Assembly: GCA_964650405.1 (NCBI GenBank) | Contig: CAZYTO010000026.1 | Coordinates: 1 to 28,881 of the forward strand | Direction: 5' to 3' | DNA from: CAZYTO01 sp964650405 | Lineage (GTDB): Bacteria; Acidobacteriota; Thermoanaerobaculia; Gp7-AA8 | Length of the DNA stretch: 28,881 nt | In this document: positions 12,946-21,541 of the stretch, piece after piece | How positions within the stretch are numbered: the stretch's first letter is position 1 | Layout: each line of letters opens with the position of its first letter | Program-made: the position numbers and the translations under genes | The notes under the pieces: generated by a model | Database searches by the model: none | Seen by the model: only the letters and a program-made list of their open reading frames with translations | Told to the model about the DNA's origin: nothing

Positions 12946-15891
12946 TTAAAACGTGACCCGGGCCGCGAGCTGCACGATGCGCGGGCCGGTGCTCGAGGTC
13001 GGGAGCTGGAACAGCGTGGCCGGCGCGCCGAGCGAACCGGTGTACCTGGTGCGGCTCACGCCGTTGATGTTGCTGCGGTTGAACACGTTGAAGGCCTCGG
13101 CGATGAACTGCAGGCGGGCCGTGCTGAACAGGCCGATGTCGCGCGTGAGGCGCGGGTCGAACGACACCTGGCAGGGCAGGCGGAACTGGTTGCGCTTCGT
13201 GCCCGGCGCGAGGTCGTTGCTCGGGTTGCCGTCGTTGTCGAGGTCGGAGTTCACCACCGCCGAGTACGGCTGGCCGCTCTGGTAGCTGACGATGCCGGAG
13301 ATCGTCCAGCCGCTCACCAGCGCGTGCAGGACGTTGTTCTGGATCCCCTGCGCGTAGCTGTCGAGCTGCCACAGACCGCTCAGCACGACGCGGTCGCGCA
13401 CATCGGTGTCGCCGTAGGTGTAGTCCTTCTCCAGGTTGAGGGGATCGCTGGCGTGCTTGCCGTCGTCGCCCGAGGAGAACGGCACGACCGCGGTCGCATC
13501 CGGCCGGTCGTCCTTGACCATGGAGTGCGTCCAGGCGATGCGTCCCTGCCAGTTGTTCGACAGGCGCTTCTGGAAGTCCAGCGTGACGCCGTCGTACTTC
13601 GAGCGGGCCGAGCTCTCGAAGGCGATGACGCGGTTGAAGTTCGTGAACGGACGTCCGGTGTACCGCGTGTAGGAGACAACCTGGCCGTCATAGGTCGTGC
13701 CCGTGACCGTGGTGGGAGTGCTCACGTTCACGTCGATCGAGCGTGGCAGGTCGGTGCCCTTGACGTACTGGAAGTTCACGCCGGCCGAGAAGTCGCTGCC
13801 GACCTGCTGTTCGACGCCGACGTTCGCCTGGTCGACCTTCGGATTCTGGAAGTGCTGGTCGAAGACGAAGATGGTCGGCTTCGGCAGGGTCACGCCCGTC
13901 GGCAGCGACGTGTAGATGTTCGGATAGGCCGGGATCAGGCTGCCGGTGAAGGTGATGGTCTGGACGTTGATGCCGTTGTTGGACATGGCCGTGCCGATCA
14001 TGATCGACGGCGTGCGGCCGTAGAAGATGCCGTAGCCGGCGCGGACGACGGTGCGGCCGTCATTGCGCGCGTCCCAGGCGATGCCGAGGCGCGGTCCGAT
14101 GTTGTTGTTGTCGACCGGGATCTTGTTCGTGCGGTAGCCGGCCGCATTGAGCTGCGCGTCCGGATTGAGCACCGTGGGCTGGGCGATGTCCTGCTTGTCG
14201 TAGCGCACGCCGAGGTGCAGCGTGACCGTGGAGATCTTCCACTCGTCCTGCAGGAAGAGACCCGTTTCCTTGAGGTCCGGGTGCGTGATCGGACCGCTCG
14301 TTCCAGCGCCGGCGAAGGCCTCCGTGAACGAGACGGGATTGTGGTTGTTGAAGTCGGCCACGCTGTTGAAGCGGAAGGAGCCGAAGAAGTTGCCAGGGAA
14401 GTAGTTGAGGATCTTGTCCTTGCTGTAATCGAAGCCGCCCTTGAACGTGTGGTTGGCGTAGATGTAGGTGGCGGTATCGGCAATCTGGTCGCGCTTGATG
14501 GTCGTCTCGCGCGGCGAGAACGTGTTGCGGCCGATGGTCAGAACGGCCACGCCGCCCTGGAAGATCTGCGCTTCCGGATCGGAGCTGTTGGCCTGGCCAG
14601 GCTCGCGGTCCTTCAGGTACTGCGCGCGCACTTCGTTGAAGACGGCGTTGGTGATGGTCTGGTCGTAGACCGCGGAAACGGAGTCCGTGAAGACGTTGGA
14701 GTTACCGGTGTGCTGAAGGGCGCTGGTCGTCGAGCCGTTCTCGAAGTTGAGTCCGTGGAAAACCTGCTTGTTGAAGCGCACGGCCAGATGCTGATTCGTG
14801 GCCAGCTCGCTATCGGTCTTGAAGAGGTAAGCATCCTGATTCTGGGCGCGGTTATACGACTGGTCGAGCCCGGCCAGCGTGGCCAGGCCGGCCGTCGTGG
14901 CCGGGTCGGTCGGGAAGGTGACACGGCCGCTGCCGAGGATGACCGGAGTCGGCAACTGGTTGCGCTGGCGGTCCCAGTTCGCGAAGAAGAAGTGCTTGTC
15001 GTGAACGATCGGGCCACCCACGGCCACGCCGTACTGATCGTAGTGGTAGGGGCTCTTGGCGCGGTTGTTGATCTGGTTGATGTAGTCGTTGGCGTTGAGC
15101 GACTTGTCGCGGTAGTAGTCGAAGATCGAGCCGTGGTAGTCGTTCGTGCCCGACTTGGTCACGACGTTGATGACGGCGCCGCCGGCCCGGCCGTACTCGG
15201 CCGAGTAGGCGTTGGCGTTCACCTGGAACTCCTTCACCGCGTCCTGCGAGAACTGGTAGGGCGCGCGGCCCGAGCCGGTGCGGCCGACCGTCTGGCCGAA
15301 GAAGGTGTTGTCGTCGTTGGCGCCGTCGACGACGAGCGAGTTGAGCGTGCCGCGCTGGCCGGCGAAGCTGATGTCGCCGCCGCGCACGTCGCGCACGACG
15401 CCCGGCGTGGTGAGGACGAAGTCGATGAAGTTACGGCCGTTGACCGGCAGGTTCTGGATGGCCTTCTCGTTGACCACCGAGCTGACCTCCGACTTCGTCG
15501 TCTCGACGAGCGGCGCCGCCGCGGTGACGGTGACCGTCTCGCTGACGCCGGCCTTCATCTTCAGGTTGAGGCCCGTGTCACTGCCGACGTTCACCACGAT
15601 CTTGTCGTACTTCACGGGCTGGAAGCCCGACAGCTCGGCGCTGAGCCGGTAGATGCCGGGGGTGAGGTTGGGAATGTCGTAGTGGCCGGTGTTCGTGGAG
15701 ACGGCCGTACGCGTCGTGCCGTTGGCGACGTTCACCGCCGACACCGTGACGCCGGGAATGGCCGCGCCGGTATCGTCGGTGATGTTGCCGGAGATCGATC
15801 CGTTCGACGACTGCGCAAGGGCGGTGAGCGGAACGAGGGCAAGGCACAGGAAGAGCACTGCGAGGAAGCGAAGTTTCTTCGCGTAGTTCAT
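12946..15891 (-). CDS. Oar-like TonB-dependent outer-membrane receptor
   Basis: Outer-membrane beta-barrel receptor; 981 residues. A signal peptide (residues 1-26, ...LVPLTALAQ) is followed by a carboxypeptidase-regulatory-like domain (about 30-110: 'GSISGNITDDTGAAIPGVTV', 'GHYDIPNLTPGIYRLSAELS'). The plug domain (about 120-245) has 'NLPVNGRNFIDFVLTTPGVV', 'SLVVDGANDDNTFFGQTVGR' and 'SAEYGRAGGAVINVVTKSGT', and the barrel ends in a terminal phenylalanine (VTF), the usual barrel-assembly signal. No separate TonB box can be assigned. Proteins of this type, related to myxobacterial Oar, are numerous in Acidobacteriota and are thought to import plant or microbial polymers or peptides; the ligand is unknown. 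GGAGT precedes the ATG. A strong terminator follows. The long open frame on the opposite strand (13324-15915) is a GC artefact. Confidence 0.93.
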   Translation of the reverse strand: MNYAKKLRFLAVLFLCLALVPLTALAQSSNGSISGNITDDTGAAIPGVTVSAVNVANGTTRTAVSTNTGHYDIPNLTPGIYRLSAELSGFQPVKYDKIVVNVGSDTGLNLKMKAGVSETVTVTAAAPLVETTKSEVSSVVNEKAIQNLPVNGRNFIDFVLTTPGVVRDVRGGDISFAGQRGTLNSLVVDGANDDNTFFGQTVGRTGSGRAPYQFSQDAVKEFQVNANAYSAEYGRAGGAVINVVTKSGTNDYHGSIFDYYRDKSLNANDYINQINNRAKSPYHYDQYGVAVGGPIVHDKHFFFANWDRQRNQLPTPVILGSGRVTFPTDPATTAGLATLAGLDQSYNRAQNQDAYLFKTDSELATNQHLAVRFNKQVFHGLNFENGSTTSALQHTGNSNVFTDSVSAVYDQTITNAVFNEVRAQYLKDREPGQANSSDPEAQIFQGGVAVLTIGRNTFSPRETTIKRDQIADTATYIYANHTFKGGFDYSKDKILNYFPGNFFGSFRFNSVADFNNHNPVSFTEAFAGAGTSGPITHPDLKETGLFLQDEWKISTVTLHLGVRYDKQDIAQPTVLNPDAQLNAAGYRTNKIPVDNNNIGPRLGIAWDARNDGRTVVRAGYGIFYGRTPSIMIGTAMSNNGINVQTITFTGSLIPAYPNIYTSLPTGVTLPKPTIFVFDQHFQNPKVDQANVGVEQQVGSDFSAGVNFQYVKGTDLPRSIDVNVSTPTTVTGTTYDGQVVSYTRYTGRPFTNFNRVIAFESSARSKYDGVTLDFQKRLSNNWQGRIAWTHSMVKDDRPDATAVVPFSSGDDGKHASDPLNLEKDYTYGDTDVRDRVVLSGLWQLDSYAQGIQNNVLHALVSGWTISGIVSYQSGQPYSAVVNSDLDNDGNPSNDLAPGTKRNQFRLPCQVSFDPRLTRDIGLFSTARLQFIAEAFNVFNRSNINGVSRTRYTGSLGAPATLFQLPTSSTGPRIVQLAARVTF

Positions 15892-15975
15892 GCGGGACTC
15901 CTTGCAACGGGTTGAAATTGGACTGCCGGATTAAACCGCGGGACGCGACGGACAATAACACAGGGAGGTAACGGG

Positions 15976-17370
15976 ATGGCGATCGCGACAGTGAATCCTA
16001 CGAACGGGGAAACTCTTCGGACGTTCGCGCCGCTGGACGATGCCGGAATCGATGCGGCGTTGCAGCGCGCGACGGCTGCATTCCGCGTGAATCGGGGGCG
16101 AAGTTTTCGCGAGCGGGCCGCGCGCCTGGCCAGGGCCGCGGAGCTGCTGGACGGCCGCGCGGACGAGCTCGGCCGCCTGTTGACGACGGAGATGGGAAAG
16201 CCCCTGAAGGCGTCGGTCGCCGAGGTGCAGAAGTGCGCCCTCGCCTGCCGTTACTACGCCGGCCACGCCGAAGCCTTCCTCGCCGACGAGCCGGTACAGA
16301 CCGAGGCGGAGCGGTCGTTCATCCGCTACGAGCCGATCGGACCCGTGCTGGCCGTCATGCCGTGGAACTTTCCGTTCTGGCAGGTCTTCCGCTTCGCCGC
16401 GCCGGCCCTCATGGCCGGGAACGTGGGGCTGCTCAAGCATTCGTCGAACGTGCCCCAGAGCGCGCTGGCCATCGAGGAGGTGCTGCGCGAGGCCGGCTTC
16501 ATCGACGGCGAATTCCAGACGCTGCTCATCCGCGCCGATCAAGTCACCGCGGTGATCGAAGACGCGCGCGTGAAGGCCGTCACGCTCACCGGCAGCGAGC
16601 CGGCCGGCGCGAGCGTGGCCGCCACCGCGGCGAAGCACATCAAGAAGGCCGTCCTCGAGCTGGGGGGAAGCGATCCGTTCGTGGTCATGCCGTCCGCGAA
16701 TCTCGACAAGGCGGTGGAGATCGGCGTCAAGGCCCGGGTCATCAACAACGGCCAGTCGTGCATCGCCGCGAAACGTTTCATCGTGCACGAGGCCATCGCC
16801 GATGAGTACGAATCGAAATTCACCCGCGCCATGGAGGCGCTGAAGGTCGGCGATCCGCTCGATCCGTCGACCGACGTCGGGCCGCTGGCCATGCCGCAGC
16901 TCGTGGATGACCTGGAGAGACAAGTGCACCAGTCCGTCGCCGCCGGCGCGCGCCTGCTCACCGGCGGCCGCCGCCTCGGTGAGCGCGGCAACTATTACGC
17001 GCCAACCGTGCTGGCGGACATCCCGCCCGGCGCGCCCGCGGCGTGCGAGGAGACGTTCGGCCCCGTCGCTTCACTCTTCCGCGTTCGCGACATCGACGAA
17101 GCGATCGCCACGGCCAACGACACGCCCTTCGGTCTCGGCGCATCGGTGTGGACGAACGACGAGCGTGAAGTGCAGCGCTTCATCGACGGCATCGAGACCG
17201 GCCAGGTGTTCGTCAACGCCATGGTGGCCTCCGATCCGCGCGTGCCGTTCGGCGGCGTGAAACACTCCGGTTTCGGCCGCGAGCTGGGCGTCTTCGGCAT
17301 CCGCGAGTTCGTCAACGTCAAGACGATCTGGATTGCGTCACTCGGGGCAACCGGGAGCGACACGGAGTGA
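15976..17370 (+). CDS. Aldehyde dehydrogenase, succinate-semialdehyde (Sad/YneI-like) type
   Basis: NAD(P)-dependent oxidation of succinate semialdehyde to succinate is the likely reaction, in the cytoplasm. The 464-residue product has the family layout: 'MGKPLKASVAEVQKCA', 'EPIGPVLAVMPWNFPFWQVF' (Asn131), cofactor loop 'TLTGSEPAGASVAATAA' (204-220) and 'LELGGSDPFVV' with the general base Glu228. The nucleophile is Cys262 in 'NNGQSCIAAKRF', and 'EETFGPVASLF' and 'PFGGVKHSGFGRELG' follow. The length and the 'LLKHSSNVP' motif (instead of the LKPS of larger aldehyde dehydrogenases) match E. coli Sad. A good ribosome site (GGGAGGTAA) sits before the ATG. No gab or GABA transaminase genes are nearby, so the substrate remains an inference. 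Divergent from the TonB receptor. Confidence 0.9.
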   Translation: MAIATVNPTNGETLRTFAPLDDAGIDAALQRATAAFRVNRGRSFRERAARLARAAELLDGRADELGRLLTTEMGKPLKASVAEVQKCALACRYYAGHAEAFLADEPVQTEAERSFIRYEPIGPVLAVMPWNFPFWQVFRFAAPALMAGNVGLLKHSSNVPQSALAIEEVLREAGFIDGEFQTLLIRADQVTAVIEDARVKAVTLTGSEPAGASVAATAAKHIKKAVLELGGSDPFVVMPSANLDKAVEIGVKARVINNGQSCIAAKRFIVHEAIADEYESKFTRAMEALKVGDPLDPSTDVGPLAMPQLVDDLERQVHQSVAAGARLLTGGRRLGERGNYYAPTVLADIPPGAPAACEETFGPVASLFRVRDIDEAIATANDTPFGLGASVWTNDEREVQRFIDGIETGQVFVNAMVASDPRVPFGGVKHSGFGRELGVFGIREFVNVKTIWIASLGATGSDTE

Positions 17371-17404
17371 GCGGCAAGGGCGGTCAGGCATCCCTAACCA
17401 CGAA

Positions 17405-18145
17405 TCACTCGCCTCTAACTCCGCCGCCACGCTCGCCCTCGAGCCGGAACTCCCACTCCTTCGGGTTGATCGGCTCATCGGCGTGCACGGTGAAGACGCA
17501 GCGTCCATCGCCAAGCTGGAACTTCTCCTCGCGATCGACGCGGACGCCGAGGAGGCGCGTCAGGGCGTTCACGGAAACGCTGCAGAGGGCGGGCCGGCGC
17601 ATGGCCGTATTGAGGAACGGGCAGTTGCGCTCGATCAGGCGGAAGCCGTCTTCCGTCTTCTCCACGTCCATGAACGGATCGTGCTCGAGGTAGAGGTTCT
17701 TCAGCGCCTCGACGCGCGCTTCCAGCGGCAAATCGCGCAGCGGTGCCTCGGCGACGGCGACGCGTTCCTCGTAGATGCGGGAGAGCACGCGCTTGATCGC
17801 TTCCGGGCCCAGCTCATCCGCGACGGCGTCGATGACGGCGATGCTGAGGGCGTCGTACTCTTTGGGAAAGAGGTGATCGCCGGCCTCGGTGAGGCTGTAG
17901 CTGGTGGCGGGACGGCCGGTGCGGTTGCGCTCCGGGTCGCGGGTGATCTTGGCCTCGACCCATCCTTCCCGTTGCAATTGCAGGAGTTGCTGGCGGACGG
18001 CTTCTCCGGTGAGTTGGAGCTCTTCGGCGAGTTGGGCGATGGTGGATGCGCCCCTCCGCTTCAGCGCGTGCAGGATCGCGCGGCGGCTATCGGGCAGTTG
18101 GTCGACAGAGAGGATGACGGTCTCCTGTGATTTGGCTGTTGACAA
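17405..18145 (-). CDS. SufR-like (COG2345) transcriptional regulator with three conserved cysteines
   Basis: Winged-helix regulator; 246 residues from a TTG at 18145. The DNA-binding part (about 18-61) reads 'SRRAILHALKRRGASTIAQL' followed by AEELQLTGEAVRQQLLQLQ, then 'GRPATSYSLTEAGDHLFPKE'. The C-terminal half holds cysteines 175, 188 and 216 (ERNCPF, RPALCS, GDGRCVF). Their 12- and 27-residue spacing is that of SufR, where these residues bind an Fe-S cluster. No suf genes are present; instead the gene is divergent from the TolC-EmrB-EmrA operon, so it probably senses redox state or a drug and controls the pump. The start is uncertain: the frame is open upstream to 18397, but that part overlaps tolC and its control region. 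An ATC or GTC start just after AGGAG is another possibility. Confidence 0.82.
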   Translation of the reverse strand: MSTAKSQETVILSVDQLPDSRRAILHALKRRGASTIAQLAEELQLTGEAVRQQLLQLQREGWVEAKITRDPERNRTGRPATSYSLTEAGDHLFPKEYDALSIAVIDAVADELGPEAIKRVLSRIYEERVAVAEAPLRDLPLEARVEALKNLYLEHDPFMDVEKTEDGFRLIERNCPFLNTAMRRPALCSVSVNALTRLLGVRVDREEKFQLGDGRCVFTVHADEPINPKEWEFRLEGERGGGVRGE

Positions 18146-18167
18146 CCACGCACACGATGCAAATAGT
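18139..18167 (+). promoter_or_regulatory. Promoter of the tolC-emrB-emrA operon
   Basis: TTGACA (18139-18144), a 17-base spacer and AATAGT (18162-18167). The -35 overlaps the presumed TTG start codon of the divergent regulator. Transcription would start near 18174, inside the palindrome described next. Confidence 0.5.
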
Positions 18168-18191
18168 TCCTTGTGGAACGGGACCTGTTCC
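18166..18191. promoter_or_regulatory. Candidate operator with three GTTCC/GGAAC half-sites
   Basis: GTTCC-TTGT-GGAAC (18166-18179) is a perfect palindrome. Its right half also pairs with a further GTTCC at 18187-18191 (GGAAC-N7-GTTCC). The position over the expected transcription start of the efflux operon is right for a repressor site. The SufR-like regulator next door is the obvious candidate protein. Confidence 0.5.
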
Positions 18192-18269
18192 TCGCACCCG
18201 TTTTCCCATTGCCGTCCGACGGCATGCGTGGCCGCAGGTTTGCAGGCCCGTCGAAGGATTTCGACACGG

Positions 18270-19832
18270 ATGTTGCGCCTCAAGAGAGTCGTCCTTTTCT
18301 TCTTTGCCGCTTTCGCACTCACCGCCGGACCGGCCGGCGCGGAAACGCTCCGGCTTTCGCTGCCGGACGCGATCCGCCGTGCCCTGAGCGCGGGCACGCA
18401 GGCCGAGCTGGCCCGCTCCGCGCAACAGCGCGCAGGTGTCGCCCAGCGCGAGGCGCTCGGTGCGCTTCTGCCGCAGGTGGAAGCACGGGTTCAGCAATAC
18501 AGCCAGTCGATCAACCTCCAGACGTTCGGATTCTCGCTGCCCGGCTTCCCCGTGGTCGTCGGTCCGTTCAACGTCACCGACGGCCAGATCGCGGCGGCGA
18601 TGCAGATCTTCAACCTCGCCGCGCTGCGCCGCTATGAAGCCCTCCGCGAAGAGCGCATGGCCAGCCGCTGGGACGTCGAGCAGACGGAGAACGACGTGGC
18701 CACGGCGGTGGCGCGGCTCTACGTGATCGTCCAGCGCGCCGACGCACAGATCGCCGCACGCCAGGCCGACGTCGCTCTCTTCGAGCGCCTCGGCACCGTC
18801 GCGCAGGACGAATTCAAGGCGGGCACCGGAACGCGGCTCGACGTCGCGCAGGCCAACGTGCAGCTCCAGCGCGCGCGCCAGTCGCTGCTCGTCGCGCAGA
18901 ACGACCGGGAGACGGCGCGCCTGGCACTGCTCAACGCCATCGGCGCCGACGAAGGCAGCGAGCTGGTGCTCGTCGACCTGCTCCCGGCGCCGGCCATCGT
19001 TCCTCCCCTCGCCGCGGCACTCGACCGCGCCCACACGGCGCGGCCGGAGCTGCAGCAGGCCGAAAGCCGCGTGCGCGAAGCCCAACTGAACGTCTCCGCC
19101 GCACGGGCACGGCGCATCGGCTCCATCGCCTTCGACTTCGAAGGGGACCTCAGCGGCAATCACATCCAGGAGCTCCGCTCCACGCGGCGCATCGGCTTGA
19201 CCGCTTCCGTCCCGCTCTTCCAGACCGACGTCCAGGCCCTGGTCGCCCGGGCCAAGCTCGCGTTGCATGACGCGGAGACGGCCCGTGCCCAGCGGCAGCG
19301 GGACGTCGAACAGGACGTGCGGCGCTCGGTGCTCGCGCTGGAGAACGCCGAGGCCCGCGTCGCCGTGGCGCAGGAAACGGTTCGGGTGGCGGAGGAAGCG
19401 CTCACCGTGGCGGGCGACCGGCGCGCGGCGGGCTACGGCTCGCCCGTGGAAGTCGATCGCGCTCAGGATGTCTACCGCCAGGCGCACGAGGACCTTGTCG
19501 CCGCGACCGCGGATGCTGTCGCCGCCTCCTACGACTTCGCGCACGCCACCGGCGACATCCGCGCCGCCATTCCGAACGCCAGCCCGGCCGCGGCTCCGGC
19601 CGGCGGTTCCATTCCCGGTGTTCCGCCGCCGGGCACGCTGCCGCCGCCGCCACCACCGCCGGTTCCTCCCACCGCCGCGGCTCCGCCACTTGTGCCGACT
19701 CCGGGCGAGCCCGCCGCGCAGATGCAACCGGCCGTGCCTGCGCTTGCGCCACCCTCGGTCAACGCACCCGCTCCGCCGCCACCCCAGCCACAACCTGTGC
19801 CACCGCCATCGACTGACGGACCCGCCGTATGA
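18270..19832 (+). CDS. TolC-family outer-membrane efflux channel with proline-rich tail
   Basis: Outer-membrane channel of a tripartite pump; 520 residues. The ATG at 18270 begins a signal peptide (MLRLKRVVLFFFAAFALTAG, then PAGA before ETLRLS), with AAGGA about 11 bases upstream. Two repeated outer-membrane-efflux-protein halves follow: 'LPDAIRRALSAGTQAELARS', 'QMFNLAALRRYEAL'-like text reading MQIFNLAALRRYEALREERM, 'EFKAGTGTRLDVAQANVQLQ', then 'ARPELQQAESRVREAQLNVS', 'SVPLFQTDVQALVARAK' and 'GYGSPVEVDRAQDVYRQAHE'. The last 90 residues (from about 430) are nearly all proline and alanine, which is unusual for TolC and could span the periplasm or reach peptidoglycan. The same frame is open upstream to 17904, but that is antisense to the regulator. 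The stop overlaps emrB by four bases (ATGA). Confidence 0.9.
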   Translation: MLRLKRVVLFFFAAFALTAGPAGAETLRLSLPDAIRRALSAGTQAELARSAQQRAGVAQREALGALLPQVEARVQQYSQSINLQTFGFSLPGFPVVVGPFNVTDGQIAAAMQIFNLAALRRYEALREERMASRWDVEQTENDVATAVARLYVIVQRADAQIAARQADVALFERLGTVAQDEFKAGTGTRLDVAQANVQLQRARQSLLVAQNDRETARLALLNAIGADEGSELVLVDLLPAPAIVPPLAAALDRAHTARPELQQAESRVREAQLNVSAARARRIGSIAFDFEGDLSGNHIQELRSTRRIGLTASVPLFQTDVQALVARAKLALHDAETARAQRQRDVEQDVRRSVLALENAEARVAVAQETVRVAEEALTVAGDRRAAGYGSPVEVDRAQDVYRQAHEDLVAATADAVAASYDFAHATGDIRAAIPNASPAAAPAGGSIPGVPPPGTLPPPPPPPVPPTAAAPPLVPTPGEPAAQMQPAVPALAPPSVNAPAPPPPQPQPVPPPSTDGPAV

Positions 19833-21541
19833 GCGCCGGAGTCCTCACCGCGGGCGGCATGACGGCCCGGACAGAGCGGAAGCCGGTCAACAAATGGCTG
19901 GTCACCGTCTCGATCACGTTCGGGACGCTGATGGGGGCGATCGACGCCTCCATCGTCAATGTGGCCGTGCCGCATCTCACCGGTGCGCTCGGCGTGACGG
20001 TCGAACAGGTCACCTGGGTGACGACCGGTTTCGTCATCGCCACGGTCATGGTCATGCCGCTGACCGGGTTTCTGGCGCGGCTCTTCGGCCAGAAACGCGT
20101 CTACCTGACGTCGCTGGTCATCTTCGTGATCGGCTCGGCGCTCTGCGGCATGGCCCGCACGCTTCCGCTGCTGGTGGTCTTCCGCGTCATCCAGGGACTT
20201 GGCGCCGGCGCGCTGCAGCCGACCGAGCAGGCCATCCTGCGCCAGACGTTTCCTCCGCACGAGCAGGGCATGGCCATGGCCCTCTTCGGCATGGCCGTCG
20301 TGCTGGGGCCGGCGTTCGGACCGACGCTCGGCGGCTACATCGTCGACAACTATTCGTGGCCGTGGATCTTCTACATCAACGTGCCTATCGGCGCGCTGTC
20401 ACTGCTCATGGTCACGCGCTTCGTCCATGAGCCGGCCGACATCCGGGAAGCGATGAAAAAGATGGCCGAACGGCAGCGCCGGAACATGGACTGGTCCGGC
20501 ATCGTCATGCTGATCATCGGCCTGGGCACGATGCAGTACGTGCTCGAAGAGGGGAACCGCAACGACTGGTTCGAGTCGGGCGAGATCAAGCTCATCACCC
20601 TCATCGCCGTCGTCTCGCTCGCCTTCCTCGTCATCCGTGAGCTGAGCGCGCGCGTGCCGGCCGTCGACCTCTCGCTCTTCAAGGACTTCATCTTTTTCTC
20701 GGGCACAATGGTGGGGGCGGTGATGTTCGCCATGCTCATGGCCGTGACGTTCCTGCTGCCGCTCTTCATGCAGACGCTGCTCGGCTTCTCGGCGACGCAG
20801 TCGGGGCTGGCCCTCATGCCGCGGTCGCTGACGATGCTGGTGGTCATGCCGATCGTGGGCAGGATCTACAACAAGGTCTCGCCGCGTATCGTCGTGGCGT
20901 TCGGGATCCTGCTCTTCGCCTACACGGCCTGGCTCATGGGTCACTACACTCTGGCTACGAGCTCGCGCGGCATCGTCAACGCACTGATCCTTCAAGGCGT
21001 GGCCTTCAGTTGCCTCTTCATCCCCCTGACGACCGTGGCCCTGGCCACCATTCCGCGGCACCGCCTGCCCGATGCCACGGGCCTGAATTCGCTGCTGCGC
21101 CAGACCGGCGGCTCGGTCGGACTGGCCGTCTTCGCCACGCTCCTCGGGCGCTACGCGATCAAGGCGCGCCACGCGATGCCTCCCAGCCTCCCGGCCGCTC
21201 GGCCCACGGTTCCGGCCCCGCCCCCACCGTCCCAACCTCTCCGCGCCCGCCCCCGCCNNNNNNNNNNGTTGCGGGGGGCCCCACGTGAAGACCCCAAGGC
21301 CGTCGTCGCGGCCCTCGCCGCTTTGAAACGGGATTTGGGGGGGCGCGGTTGGTCCCTCGACGCAGCGCGCGCCGCAGCCGGGCGCGTGCTCGACGGCCAG
21401 CTCCGGCAGCAGGCGATGGTGCTCTCGTTCGAGAAGCTCTACTACCTCTCCGGGATCTGCTTCCTCTGCGTCCTTCCTCTCGTCTTCTTCCTCCGCGCGC
21501 CGAAGAGCGCCGAACAGATCGATGTTCATGTGGAGATGTAA
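19829..21541 (+). CDS. EmrB-like DHA2 family drug exporter, interrupted by an N gap
   Basis: Inner-membrane proton antiporter of the 14-helix DHA2 class. Visible motifs are 'LMGAIDASIVNVAVPHLTGA' (helix 1), motif A-like 'LARLFGQKRVYLTSL', 'FRVIQGLGAGALQPTEQAIL', and motif C 'MAVVLGPAFGPTLGGYIVD' with 'NYSWPWIFYINVPIG'. Near the end comes 'ATGLNSLLRQTGGSVGLAVF', and the last helix is 'YYLSGICFLCVLPLVFFLRA'. Ten N bases lie at 21258-21267. The frame happens to stay open across them, giving 570 residues, but about 25 residues before the gap (proline-rich, RHAMPPSLPAARPTVPAPPP) are not family-like, so the gap flank is doubtful and the true length is unknown. Starts inside the tolC stop (ATGA); emrA follows directly. 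Confidence 0.9.
   Translation: MSAGVLTAGGMTARTERKPVNKWLVTVSITFGTLMGAIDASIVNVAVPHLTGALGVTVEQVTWVTTGFVIATVMVMPLTGFLARLFGQKRVYLTSLVIFVIGSALCGMARTLPLLVVFRVIQGLGAGALQPTEQAILRQTFPPHEQGMAMALFGMAVVLGPAFGPTLGGYIVDNYSWPWIFYINVPIGALSLLMVTRFVHEPADIREAMKKMAERQRRNMDWSGIVMLIIGLGTMQYVLEEGNRNDWFESGEIKLITLIAVVSLAFLVIRELSARVPAVDLSLFKDFIFFSGTMVGAVMFAMLMAVTFLLPLFMQTLLGFSATQSGLALMPRSLTMLVVMPIVGRIYNKVSPRIVVAFGILLFAYTAWLMGHYTLATSSRGIVNALILQGVAFSCLFIPLTTVALATIPRHRLPDATGLNSLLRQTGGSVGLAVFATLLGRYAIKARHAMPPSLPAARPTVPAPPPPSQPLRARPRXXXXLRGAPREDPKAVVAALAALKRDLGGRGWSLDAARAAAGRVLDGQLRQQAMVLSFEKLYYLSGICFLCVLPLVFFLRAPKSAEQIDVHVEM
21258..21267. other. Assembly gap (10 N)
   Basis: Ten undetermined bases within emrB. The preceding 80 bases are an extreme C-rich run (gcccccaccgtcccaacctc type) that breaks the protein similarity. 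The gap size is therefore probably a placeholder. Confidence 0.95.

Noticed and set aside
13324..15915. 863-codon open frame antisense to the TonB receptor
   Set aside because: Its product is a monotonous Val/Arg/Gly/Asp/Glu mixture, typical of the complementary frame of a GC-rich gene, and the minus-strand receptor is unambiguous.
18087..19793. 568-codon open frame antisense to tolC
   Set aside because: No family similarity, and TolC on the other strand is certain.
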